Source: Mesorhizobium sp. LMG 17147 (GTDB taxonomy: Bacteria > Pseudomonadota > Alphaproteobacteria > Rhizobiales > Rhizobiaceae). Taken from it: DNA of 64,000 nucleotides. Positions 56,417-64,000 of this stretch are shown one piece after another. The notes beneath the pieces were generated by a model that was not told the DNA's origin, did no database searches, and saw nothing but the letters and a program-made list of their open reading frames with translations. Location of the stretch: positions 1 to 64,000 of the forward strand of contig NZ_JANCTC010000021.1 in NCBI RefSeq assembly GCF_024297145.1, in the 5' to 3' direction. A program made the position numbers and the translations under genes. Numbering within the stretch: position 1 is the first letter of the stretch; each line of letters begins with the position of its first letter.

Positions 56417-57536
56417 CCTTGCGCTGCTCCGGCGGCGGCAGCGATGTCGGCGAGGGCACAGGTTTGGCGGCAAGCCGTCTGATCGCCTCACGGTCGAGGC
56501 CGCCTTGCGAATTGGCCAAGGTCTCCGGGTCGGCGCCCGGATCAGGCTTGGCAACCGGCAGCGGAATGAACGGGGTGGTCTCCACGCTCGCCTCGGATTG
56601 TCCCGGGGTTGGCGGGTTGCCGGCGATAATCTGGAAATTCTGCACGGCATTGCAGCCGCAGGTCGGCGGCCGGGGCGTGTCGGATTGCTTGTAGAGGTAG
56701 GCCGTCGACAGTTCGATATAAGGCCTGCCGGTCACTGAAGACGTCATCGACGCCGAATCGTCGTTCATGCCGCGCGTGTAGAAAACCTGCATCTCGGTGC
56801 CGGGGCAGCTCGATTCGCAATTCTTCTGGTCGCGCTCGAAATCGCCCAGCGAGGCAGCATTCGACATCGGGAAGAAATAGCCGTCGCAGGTCCGCACGCA
56901 CATGGTGCGGAATTCGCCTCGCGGCTGGCCCAACTCGTCGGCGTTGTTGAGGATGCTGCGGATGTTGCGCGGCTGACTTAGCTCTTCAGCCTGGTCGAGC
57001 TCTTCGGGCGGGTCGGGCGCGCCAGGTTCACTGCCCAAAAGCTGGTCGAGCAGGCTTCGGTTGCCGTTTTCACGGCTGGCTTCGCGGACAGGTGTGGGCG
57101 TCGACGCCGCATCATCGTGGCAGCCATTGGCGTCAAGCGAGGCCAATATGCGCGCGCGATCGCGTCGCGAACCACCGTCGGCAAGCTCACTGCGCTTGGC
57201 CTGCAAGGCGTCGAGATTGGCAGCCATGCGATCGATGGTGGCGTCGAGTGCCACGCATGCGTTGGCGTTGCGGCGAGACAGCGAAAAGCCGCAGCCGGCG
57301 CTGCTGGACTGGCTGACGGCTTTTGAAATCTGCTGGCGCTGCCGGACGATCGCGTCGTCGTATTTCCTGAGCAGGCCCGGCTTGCCGCCGCCACGACGAG
57401 AAGCGGCGGCAAGATCGGTTTCAAGCTGGCGGCAGAGGCGCGAAGCGGCCTGCGACTGAGTGACGGCAATGCCGCACAGTAGCAGGACGCCGAGCAGCGC
57501 GGCTGCCCGCGTCAGCTTGCAATGTGCGCCCGTCAT
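56334..57536 (-). CDS. secreted DUF2865 protein
   Basis: 400 aa. Signal peptide LLGVLLLCGIAVTQSQA, then a coiled-coil/helical part (RLCRQLETDLAAA; DATIDRMAANLDALQAKRSEL). The conserved DUF2865 core follows: FRTMCVRTCDGYFFPMSNAA, DQKNCESSCPGTEMQVFY and PRPPTCGCNAV, whose six or more Cys probably form disulfides. A Pro-rich C-terminus follows. Function is unknown; the family is restricted to Rhizobiales. The ATG at 57536 has GGAGG nine bases upstream. Confidence 0.88.
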   Translation of the reverse strand: MTGAHCKLTRAAALLGVLLLCGIAVTQSQAASRLCRQLETDLAAASRRGGGKPGLLRKYDDAIVRQRQQISKAVSQSSSAGCGFSLSRRNANACVALDATIDRMAANLDALQAKRSELADGGSRRDRARILASLDANGCHDDAASTPTPVREASRENGNRSLLDQLLGSEPGAPDPPEELDQAEELSQPRNIRSILNNADELGQPRGEFRTMCVRTCDGYFFPMSNAASLGDFERDQKNCESSCPGTEMQVFYTRGMNDDSASMTSSVTGRPYIELSTAYLYKQSDTPRPPTCGCNAVQNFQIIAGNPPTPGQSEASVETTPFIPLPVAKPDPGADPETLANSQGGLDREAIRRLAAKPVPSPTSLPPPEQRKVRVVGPTFLPDPAAATDLQAPDRKTVP

Positions 57537-57626
57537 CCCTCCGGACCTCCACCTGCCTGTCATTCAGAACTACCGCGCTCGCGGTTAACCGTTCGTTTAG
57601 CATACCGCCGATTCCGGCTTCGGCTC

Positions 57627-57688
57627 AAATCGGCGATGGCTTGCGCCTGTGCGCGGCTTCGATCACGACGAGGGCTGTCATGCCGACC
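57627..57688 (-). pseudogene. displaced copy of the maeB 3' end
   Basis: This stretch matches the last about 20 codons of the intact maeB gene (58437-58503) in the same orientation at roughly 80-85% identity, with a 1-nt indel. On the minus strand it still encodes MTALVVIEAAH, compared with MTALAVVEAAH in maeB. It is too short to be functional and lies on the far side of the DUF1287 gene, which the two copies bracket. Confidence 0.7.
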
Positions 57689-57798
57689 CCCCCACGGCCT
57701 TTTCGGACAGAGCCAGAACCGCGACATCCTGGCGTTGCACGAAAAAGGCGTATTCGCCGAGAAGAATGCCTGGATTCAGTAATGCCCGGAGGCTTGGG

Positions 57799-58419
57799 AT
57801 GACCTCGATTACCCGTCGAGCCGCGGTGCAATTTGGTCTTTTATGCCTGGCGATGCCGGTCGCCATGGCGCAGGAAAAGCTTGTCACGCCGGATTGGGGC
57901 ACCAGATTGGTCGAAGCCGCTCGTGAGCAGATCGGCGTCACCACGCTCTACGATCCGACCTATACACGCCTGGCCTATCCGGGCGGGGACGTTGAGCCAG
58001 AGCGGGGTGTGTGCACGGATGTCGTGATCCGTGCCTATCGCCGCGCCTTCGATCTCGACCTGCAAGAATTGGTGCATGAGGATATGCGGGCCAATTTTGC
58101 CGCCTATCCGAAGGCTTGGGGCTTGAAGGCGCCCGACCGCAACATCGACCACCGCCGTGTGCCCAATCTTGCGGTCTATTTCGAGCGGCGCGGTGCTGTC
58201 TTGCCCGTCACCCAAGACCCCGCCGATTATCGGCCTGGGGATCTCGTCGCTCAGATGCTGCCCGGCAATCTGTCGCATATTGCCATCGTGTCGTCCAATC
58301 ACTCCACTGTGGTGCCGACAAGAAGGCTGGTTATTCACAACATCGGCGGCGGCGCTAGAGAAGAGGACACTTTGTTTGCCTTCAGGCAGACAGGGCATTT
58401 CCGGTTCAAGCCAGTCTGA
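57799..58419 (+). CDS. secreted DUF1287 protein
   Basis: 206 aa. Signal peptide (SITRRAAVQFGLLCLAMPVAMA), then the DUF1287 domain: DPTYTRLAYPGGDVEPERGV, CTDVVIRAYR (conserved Cys), NIDHRRVPNLAVYFER, YRPGDLVAQMLPGNLSHIAIV and HNIGGGAREED. The Cys and His residues resemble an NlpC/P60-like peptidase arrangement (inference). The ATG at 57799 has GGAGG upstream. Convergent with maeB and bracketed by a duplicated maeB tail. Confidence 0.88.
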   Translation: MTSITRRAAVQFGLLCLAMPVAMAQEKLVTPDWGTRLVEAAREQIGVTTLYDPTYTRLAYPGGDVEPERGVCTDVVIRAYRRAFDLDLQELVHEDMRANFAAYPKAWGLKAPDRNIDHRRVPNLAVYFERRGAVLPVTQDPADYRPGDLVAQMLPGNLSHIAIVSSNHSTVVPTRRLVIHNIGGGAREEDTLFAFRQTGHFRFKPV

Positions 58420-58431
58420 GAAGGCCCATCG

Positions 58432-60756
58432 CTAGCCCAGATCGACGATGGCTTGCGCCTTATGCGCGGCTTCGACCACTGCCAGTGCCGTCATGTTGAC
58501 GACGCCGCGCGAGGTGACCGACGGTGTCAATATGTGCGCCGGGCTGTCGGTGCCGAGCAGGATCGGGCCGACATGCAGCGCGTCCATCATCGTGCGCAGC
58601 GCGGTCAGCGTGATGTTCGCCGAATCGAGATTGGGAAACACCAGCAGATTGGCTTCGCCCTTCAGCCGCGAATGCGGATAGACGCGTTGGCGCAGCTGCT
58701 CCGATAGTGCCGAGTCGGCATGCATCTCGCCGTCGCATTGCAGGTCGGGCGCGATGCGCGCCAGGATCGCCGCCGCCTGCCGCATCTTCATGGCGCTTGG
58801 CGAATCGCGGGAGCCGAAATCAGAATGCGACAGCAGCGCTGCCTTGGGCTCAATGCCGAAACGCTGAATTTCCTCGGCCGCCAAAACGGTCATTTCCGCA
58901 ATTTCTTCGGCGGTCGGATCGACGGAGACATGGGTGTCGGTGAGGAAAATGATCCCGCGCTGCGAGATCAGCATGGACAGCGTCGACAGGTCGCGATCCC
59001 GAATGCCGGGGCGCGGCCCGATGATAAGCGTCACGTTGCGCAAATGGCGCTCGAAACGGCCTTCGAGCCCGCAGACCATGGCGTCGGCGTCGCCGCGCTT
59101 CAGGGCAAGGGCCGCGATCACCGTATTGTCGGTGCGCACCATGGTGCGCGCGGCTTCCGTCGTCACCCCACGCCGGCCGGCAAGCTCGATCAAAAGGTCG
59201 ACATAGTGGCGGTAACGCGGATCGTCTTCCGGGTTGATCAAGCCGAAATCGACGCCCGGCTTGATGCGCAGCCCGTAGCGCTTCAGCCGCACCTCGATGA
59301 CATGCGGGCGGCCGATCAGGATCGGTTCGGCAATGCCTTCCTCGAGCACGACCTGGGCGGCGCGAAGCACGCGCTCGTCCTCGCCGTCGGCATAGATGAC
59401 GCGTTTGGCGCTCGACGTCTTGGCCATCGAGAACACCGGCTTCATGACCAGGCCGGAGCGGAAGACGAAGCGGTTCAGCTTGTCGATATAAGCGGCGAAA
59501 TCGGTGATCGGCCGGGTCGCGACGCCGGTTTCGCAAGCTGCCTTGGCGACAGCAGGGGCAATGCGCAGGATCAGCCGCGGATCGAAAGGCGAGGGGATCA
59601 GGAACTCCGGACCAAAGATCGGCGTCTCGCCGGAATAGGCACGCGCGGCAACGTCGGACGGCTCTTCGCGGGCGAGCGCTGCAATCGCTCGCACAGCAGC
59701 CATCTTCATCTCTTCGTTGATGGCGCTTGCGCCGCAATCCAGCGCGCCACGGAAGATGTAAGGAAAACAGAGTACGTTATTGACTTGATTGGGGAAATCG
59801 GAGCGGCCGGTGCAGATCATCGCGTCGGGCCGCGCCGCCCGTGCTGCTTCCGGCATGATTTCGGGATTGGGATTGGCCAGCGCCAGGATCAGCGGCTTTG
59901 GCGCCATGTGGTGGAGCAATTCCGGCTTCAGCACGCCGGCAGCAGACAGGCCGAGAAACACGTCGGCGCCGGGCAGAACGTCGGCCAGCGTACGCGCCTC
60001 GGTGTCCTTCACATAAGGGTCTTTCCAGCGGTCCATCTCCTCGACGCGGCCCTTATGGGCAACGCCGAACCGGTCCGTGACCCAGATGTTTTCGACCCGC
60101 GCGCCGAGCGAGACCAGCAGGTTGAGGCAGGCAAGCGCCGCAGCACCAGCGCCCGACGTGACGATCTTGATGTCCGAGATGGACTTGCCGGCGAATTCCA
60201 GCCCGTTGAGCACGGCGGCGGCGACGATGATGGCGGTGCCGTGCTGGTCGTCATGGAAGACTGGTATGCCCATGCGGGCTTTCAACTGCTCCTCGACTTC
60301 GAAGCATTCGGGCGCCTTGATGTCTTCCAGGTTGATGCCGCCGAAGGTTGGTTCCAGCGCCGAGATCGTTTCGACCATGCGCTCGATGCCCGGTGCGTCG
60401 ATCTCGATGTCGAAGACATCGATGCCGGCGAACTTCTTGAACAGCACCGCCTTGCCTTCCATCACCGGCTTGGAGGCGAGCGGACCGATATTCCCGAGGC
60501 CCAGCACCGCCGAACCGTTGGTGACAACTCCGACCAGATTGGCGCGGGCTGTATAGTCGGCGGCGGTTGCCGGGTCGTCGCGGATTTCAAGGCAGGGGGC
60601 GGCGACGCCCGGCGAATAGGCAAGCGCCAGGTCGCGCTGATTGCCCAGCGGCTTCGTCGCCTGGATTTCAAGCTTTCCGGGACGGGGGTGCTTATGGAAA
60701 TAGAGCGCCGCTTCGTCGAGGTCGGATCGGGCCGCCTTCTTGCTTTCGCCTGTCAT
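58432..60756 (-). CDS. maeB: NADP-dependent malic enzyme with C-terminal phosphotransacetylase-like domain
   Basis: 774 aa, the large MaeB architecture. N-terminal malic enzyme: LALAYSPGVAAPCLEI, GVVTNGSAVLGLGNIGP, HDDQHGTAIIVAAAVLNGL, VTSGAGAAALACLNLL. The C-terminal half (from about residue 440, RVIYADGEDERVLRAAQVV) is a phosphotransacetylase homologue lacking independent activity and thought to be regulatory. It decarboxylates malate to pyruvate, supplying NADPH and pyruvate during growth on C4-dicarboxylates. Rhizobia have DME and TME isoforms; here the cofactor preference is assumed, not shown. Confidence 0.92.
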   Translation of the reverse strand: MTGESKKAARSDLDEAALYFHKHPRPGKLEIQATKPLGNQRDLALAYSPGVAAPCLEIRDDPATAADYTARANLVGVVTNGSAVLGLGNIGPLASKPVMEGKAVLFKKFAGIDVFDIEIDAPGIERMVETISALEPTFGGINLEDIKAPECFEVEEQLKARMGIPVFHDDQHGTAIIVAAAVLNGLEFAGKSISDIKIVTSGAGAAALACLNLLVSLGARVENIWVTDRFGVAHKGRVEEMDRWKDPYVKDTEARTLADVLPGADVFLGLSAAGVLKPELLHHMAPKPLILALANPNPEIMPEAARAARPDAMICTGRSDFPNQVNNVLCFPYIFRGALDCGASAINEEMKMAAVRAIAALAREEPSDVAARAYSGETPIFGPEFLIPSPFDPRLILRIAPAVAKAACETGVATRPITDFAAYIDKLNRFVFRSGLVMKPVFSMAKTSSAKRVIYADGEDERVLRAAQVVLEEGIAEPILIGRPHVIEVRLKRYGLRIKPGVDFGLINPEDDPRYRHYVDLLIELAGRRGVTTEAARTMVRTDNTVIAALALKRGDADAMVCGLEGRFERHLRNVTLIIGPRPGIRDRDLSTLSMLISQRGIIFLTDTHVSVDPTAEEIAEMTVLAAEEIQRFGIEPKAALLSHSDFGSRDSPSAMKMRQAAAILARIAPDLQCDGEMHADSALSEQLRQRVYPHSRLKGEANLLVFPNLDSANITLTALRTMMDALHVGPILLGTDSPAHILTPSVTSRGVVNMTALAVVEAAHKAQAIVDLG

Positions 60757-61155
60757 GACGGCCGCCTCCTCAGTTCAGTCCGTTTGGTGTTTTGAGTCTC
60801 TTAGCATGCAGCCGAGGCTTTTCGAGAGGTGATATGTCGCAAGCGCGAGCTTGCGGCTTGCACCCCCGCCCTCCTGTGCGGTCTGCCATTGAGATGTTGG
60901 GGCGATAGGCGGGGTGCTGCGGCGAGGTACGCCGCCCAGTTCGAATGTCTGGTGGCGCTCGTCGCTCACAGAGGCCTTGCGGCGAAATAAGTCGACATTG
61001 CAGTTCTCCAAAATCCGTGAGATTCTTCGAAAAGTCGCACGAAATAGCGTGCGAACAACAAAGCGCCCCGACGTTTTCGGCGGACATCCAAACGCATCAC
61101 AGATCGTGCCCCTGATTGTCGGTCGGACTGCTTAACCTGCCAAGGGAGGACGACA
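60757..61155. other. intergenic region upstream of maeB and the SBP56 gene
   Basis: 399 bases with lower GC than the flanking genes. It must hold the maeB promoter (left) and the SBP56 promoter (right, ribosome site GGGAGG at 61143-61148). A 78-codon minus-strand frame (60775-61011) is open but has no good ribosome site or recognisable content. No repeat or hairpin of note. Confidence 0.45.
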
Positions 61156-62556
61156 ATGACTGTACGGCCAGACCCGACTTTCCACGCGACTGCCAAGCTC
61201 GCAATGCAGGCGCCAGTCGAAAATTTTGCCTACACTTTGATGTTGAGTCCCGACTTCTCTCAGCCAGATGGACTAGCTATAGTTGACGTAAACCCGAAGT
61301 CGAAGGACTACGGCAAGGTCGTCCATAGCGTGATAATGCCGAACAAGGGCGACGAGTTTCACCATTTCGGCTGGAACGCGTGCTCTTCGGCCCTTTCGCC
61401 GCTGAGTGGTCACCCGTTTCTCGAGCGCCGCTTTCTGATCATTCCCGGTATTCGATCTTCGCGCATTTACGTCATCGACACCAAGGGCGGACCGACCAAG
61501 GCCAAGATCCACAAGGTCATCGAGCCAGAAGAAGTGTTTGCCAAGACGGGCTATTCCAGGCCTCATACGATTCACTGCGGTCCGGAAGGTATTTATGTCT
61601 CGACGCTTGGGGGCGGTGGCCCTGACGGCACCGACGGACCTCCCGGCATCTTTGTCATGGATTGCCAGACGTTCGACGTCATCGGGCGCTACGAGATCGA
61701 TCGCGGGCCGCAGGACAAGCAGTATGATTTCTGGTGGAACCTGCCACGCGACTACATGGTGTCGAGCGAGTGGGCCCTTCCGCCCCAGTTCGAGCAGGGC
61801 ATCGTGCCTGAAGATCTCCTGTCGAACAAATATGGACACCGGGTGCATTTCTGGAATTTGCGCGAACGCAGGAACGTGCAGACCATCGATCTGGGCGCCA
61901 ACCACCAGATGGCGCTGGAAGTCCGCCCCGCCCACGACCCGGTCAAGGAATACGGTTTTCTTGGAGTGGTCGTCGACACGACAAACCTCGAGGGATCGAT
62001 CTGGACCTGGTGGCGCGAGGGCGGCAAATTCCATTGCGAAAAGACGGCGACCATCCCGCCCGAGGCAGCCGCCAAGGATGACCTGCCGCCGTTGCTTCAG
62101 GGCTTCGAGGCGGTGCCGCCGCTAGTAACCGACATCGACCTGTCGCTCGATGACCGATTCCTCTACGTATCCTGCTGGGGCACCGGCGAGATGCGCCAAT
62201 ACGATGTGACCGATCCGATGAAGCCTAAGCTTGCAGGGTCCGTCCATATTGGCGGCATCACGCGCAAGACCAAGCATCCCGGCGGCGGCGACTACAGGGG
62301 CGGACCGCAAATGGTCGAGATCAGCCGCGACGGCAAACGCGTTTACTGGACCAACTCCCTGTATTCGACTTGGGACGACCAGTTCTATCGCGATGGTATT
62401 CCGGCAGCCATGGTCAAGGCCAATGTCGGCGAGAACGGTGGAATCACCCTAGACAAGGACTTTTATGTCGAGTTCCCCGAGGGGTATCGCTCGCACCAGA
62501 TTCGTCTGGAAGGTGGCGATTGCTCGACGGATTCGTTCTGCTATCCGTCGGTGTAA
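61156..62556 (+). CDS. SBP56-family protein, probable methanethiol oxidase
   Basis: 466 aa, full-length SBP56/SELENBP1 beta-propeller. Family blocks are visible: MPNKGDEFHHFGWNACSS, IPGIRSSRIYVIDTKGG, YDFWWNLPRDYMVSSEWALP, DIDLSLDDRFLYVSCWGTG, GGPQMVEISRDGKRVY and the end GGDCSTDSF. Characterised members oxidise methanethiol to formaldehyde, H2S and H2O2 using copper. The Cys proposed to hold selenium in the human protein is Gly here (DYGKVVH), and the second Cys of CSSC is Ala, so selenium binding is not expected. No signal peptide is seen. A membrane-protein gene follows after 24 nt. Confidence 0.85.
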   Translation: MTVRPDPTFHATAKLAMQAPVENFAYTLMLSPDFSQPDGLAIVDVNPKSKDYGKVVHSVIMPNKGDEFHHFGWNACSSALSPLSGHPFLERRFLIIPGIRSSRIYVIDTKGGPTKAKIHKVIEPEEVFAKTGYSRPHTIHCGPEGIYVSTLGGGGPDGTDGPPGIFVMDCQTFDVIGRYEIDRGPQDKQYDFWWNLPRDYMVSSEWALPPQFEQGIVPEDLLSNKYGHRVHFWNLRERRNVQTIDLGANHQMALEVRPAHDPVKEYGFLGVVVDTTNLEGSIWTWWREGGKFHCEKTATIPPEAAAKDDLPPLLQGFEAVPPLVTDIDLSLDDRFLYVSCWGTGEMRQYDVTDPMKPKLAGSVHIGGITRKTKHPGGGDYRGGPQMVEISRDGKRVYWTNSLYSTWDDQFYRDGIPAAMVKANVGENGGITLDKDFYVEFPEGYRSHQIRLEGGDCSTDSFCYPSV

Positions 62557-62580
62557 CCGACTGCCCGGGTCAATGAAGCG

Positions 62581-63246
62581 ATGAGCGAGTGGACGACGGC
62601 CGGTCTCTGGCTGGCCGTTGTCGCCAGCGGCATTTATCACGGCATCAATCCTGGCATGGGCTGGCCGTTGGCCGTTTCGGCCGGCCTTTTGGACAGACGT
62701 GCCGGCGAATTGTTTCGGGCGCTCGGCCTTTTGGCAATAGGCCACTTTGTGGCGATGATCGGTATCCTGCTGCCCTTCGGCGCGATGCTGACGCTCATCG
62801 TCTGGGAACGACAGATTCGCATCGCGGCGGGGTTGATTGTGATCGCAGCCGGGATCTATCTCCTGATCAACCGGCGCCACCCGCGTGTTCTTGCCCGTAT
62901 CCCGCCGGCGCAATTGGCCTTGTGGTCTTTCGCGGCCGCCACCGCGCATGGCGCCGGGCTGATGCTGGTGCCGATTTATCTCGGCTTGTGCCAGGCAGGC
63001 GATCTCGATGTTGGACACCAGGCGGCTACCACGCTCATGGCCGGTAATCTGATAACCGCCACCACCGTCTCCGTGGTCCATACGGCCGCGATGATTGTAA
63101 GCGGCGGTGTTATCGCCATTGCCGTCTATCGATGGCTCGGACCCAAGTTCATCTCACAAAGCTGGTTCAATCTCGACACTGTGTGGGCCCTGAGCCTGAT
63201 CCTGGTGGGCGGAATTGGGATCGCGAGTATCGGATTCGCTCGCTAG
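62581..63246 (+). CDS. six-helix membrane protein with HGxNPGMGW motif
   Basis: 221 aa with about six helices. Helix 1 carries GIYHGINPGMGWPLAVSAGL, faintly like the HxxxPGH/G metal motif of NicO/RcnA and HupE transporters; a second histidine motif is ATAHGAGLMLVPIY, and GNLITATTVSVVHTAAMI follows. I do not recognise a named family. Position 24 nt after the methanethiol oxidase gene suggests a partner, for example metal supply or product export (inference). Confidence 0.7.
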   Translation: MSEWTTAGLWLAVVASGIYHGINPGMGWPLAVSAGLLDRRAGELFRALGLLAIGHFVAMIGILLPFGAMLTLIVWERQIRIAAGLIVIAAGIYLLINRRHPRVLARIPPAQLALWSFAAATAHGAGLMLVPIYLGLCQAGDLDVGHQAATTLMAGNLITATTVSVVHTAAMIVSGGVIAIAVYRWLGPKFISQSWFNLDTVWALSLILVGGIGIASIGFAR

Positions 63247-63386
63247 CTTGCATGCATTGGCAAAGGAATTCTCCCTTCTGCGAATGTCAGGAAGGTCAGA
63301 TCGCATCATGCGGCGCTCGCACCCAACAACCGCAAAGGGTCGTTCTCCCGCCGTCCAGAGGGTAACCAAGCGTTTGGATTCTACCA

Positions 63387-64000
63387 CTAGAACGCGCTGA
63401 CGTAGAGGCCGCCGTCGACCGGTACGTTCTGCCCGGTCAGGTAGCCGGCATGGACCGAGCACAGGAAGGCGCAGATCTGGCCGAATTCCTCCGGCGTGCC
63501 GAGCCGTTTGGCCGGAACATTGGCTGCTGCTTGCGCCTTGCGCGCGGCAGCTGCCGCCGGATCCTCGACACTGCCGGGTTCATGCGGGCCGCGCAGCCGG
63601 TCGGTGTCGAGTTTTCCCGGCAGCATGTTGTTGATCGTCACATTGCGGTCGATCACCGTCCGCGCGACGCCGGCGAGGAACGAGGTGAGGCCGGCGCGGG
63701 CGCCGGACGACAGGTCGAGGCCGGGGATAGGCACATAGACGGACAGCGAGGTGATGTTGACGATGCGGCCGAAGCCGCGCGCCGCCATGCCGTCGATCAC
63801 GGCCTGAACCAGTTCGACAGGGGTTACCATGTTCTGGGTGACGCCCTCGAGGATCTTTTCGCGGTCGAGCGCGCGGAAATTGCGAAACGGCGGACCGCCA
63901 TTGTTGTTGACGAGGATGTCGGGATCGGGGCAGGCGGCAAGCAGCGCCTGCTGGACATCGGGTTTGGATATGTCGCCGACGATCTCGGTCACCTTGACGC
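63387..64000 (-). CDS. SDR-family oxidoreductase, partial, with altered catalytic residues
   Basis: The 3' part only (about 204 codons); the gene continues beyond the right edge. VNNNGGPP replaces the usual NNAG, NITSLSVYVPIPG carries the Ser position, and where YxxxK should be the sequence is SSGAR: Ser and Arg replace Tyr and Lys. The C-terminus LTGQNVPVDGGLY is typical of FabG-like proteins. Members with this pattern form a recognised divergent SDR group; whether they are active dehydrogenases is unclear. Convergent with the membrane-protein gene, 140 nt away. Confidence 0.8.
   Translation of the reverse strand, partial: VKVTEIVGDISKPDVQQALLAACPDPDILVNNNGGPPFRNFRALDREKILEGVTQNMVTPVELVQAVIDGMAARGFGRIVNITSLSVYVPIPGLDLSSGARAGLTSFLAGVARTVIDRNVTINNMLPGKLDTDRLRGPHEPGSVEDPAAAAARKAQAAANVPAKRLGTPEEFGQICAFLCSVHAGYLTGQNVPVDGGLYVSAF

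Noticed and set aside
60775..61011. 78-codon minus-strand open frame upstream of the SBP56 gene
   Set aside because: No ribosome site, atypical composition, and no recognisable domain; probably chance in the promoter region.

Overview
The window looks like chromosomal core DNA of a Mesorhizobium-type alphaproteobacterium (Hyphomicrobiales/Rhizobiales). The evidence is high GC with strong GC3 bias, gene blocks typical of this order (DUF3572-divK-pleD; rpmG-MFS-NUDIX-DUF983-rnr-topA; glmU-glmS-DUF502-recG-sdhE-mfd), a rhizobial LexA box (GAAC-N7-GAAC) on dinB, and rhizobial mosaic/palindromic intergenic repeats. No rRNA, tRNA, CRISPR array, transposase or phage gene was found. Genus is inferred from these features, not from a database search.

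Layout. 1-16.1 kb: start of a class III alcohol dehydrogenase gene (cut by the window edge), propionyl-CoA carboxylase alpha subunit, replicative DNA polymerase dnaE, an O-methyltransferase, a frameshifted ion channel, a DMT exporter, SOS-controlled dinB, a GNAT enzyme, two secreted unknowns, then the cell-cycle pair divK-pleD. 16.6-22.9 kb: a self-contained cassette (FCD-type GntR regulator, Cys/Met-type PLP lyase, complete CUT1-type ABC importer) placed between pleD and rpmG, which are commonly neighbours in this order, and closed by a mosaic repeat. 23.0-31.3 kb, all on the minus strand: topA, rnr, DUF983, NUDIX, MFS, a NIF3/CutA-like protein and rpmG. 31.7-35.0 kb: a secreted COG4315 protein, CcdA, and a divergent epimerase/AraC pair. 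35.2-45.4 kb: UDP-GlcNAc synthesis (glmU, glmS), a DUF502 gene with an in-frame stop, and DNA repair (recG, mfd) around sdhE. 45.5-52.7 kb: DAHP synthase, a GFA enzyme, diacylglycerol kinase, hemerythrin, DedA, DUF1003, a Tag-like glycosylase, NAD synthetase and a GNAT enzyme. 52.8-64 kb: an ABC exporter with an elaborate leader, gltX, DUF2865, DUF1287 bracketed by copies of the maeB 3' end, maeB, a methanethiol-oxidase (SBP56) gene with a membrane-protein partner, and a partial SDR.

Most of the window is housekeeping. The least ordinary parts are: (i) the 300-nt leader of the ABC exporter at 53.1 kb, with a promoter, a 13-codon ORF with a sequesterable Shine-Dalgarno, and three mutually exclusive hairpins before a T-run; (ii) the lyase plus sugar-type-importer cassette with a TGGT-N3-ACCA operator; (iii) the duplicated maeB tail flanking DUF1287; (iv) the SBP56/membrane-protein pair; (v) two disrupted genes (ion channel, DUF502) that may be real mutations or sequence errors.
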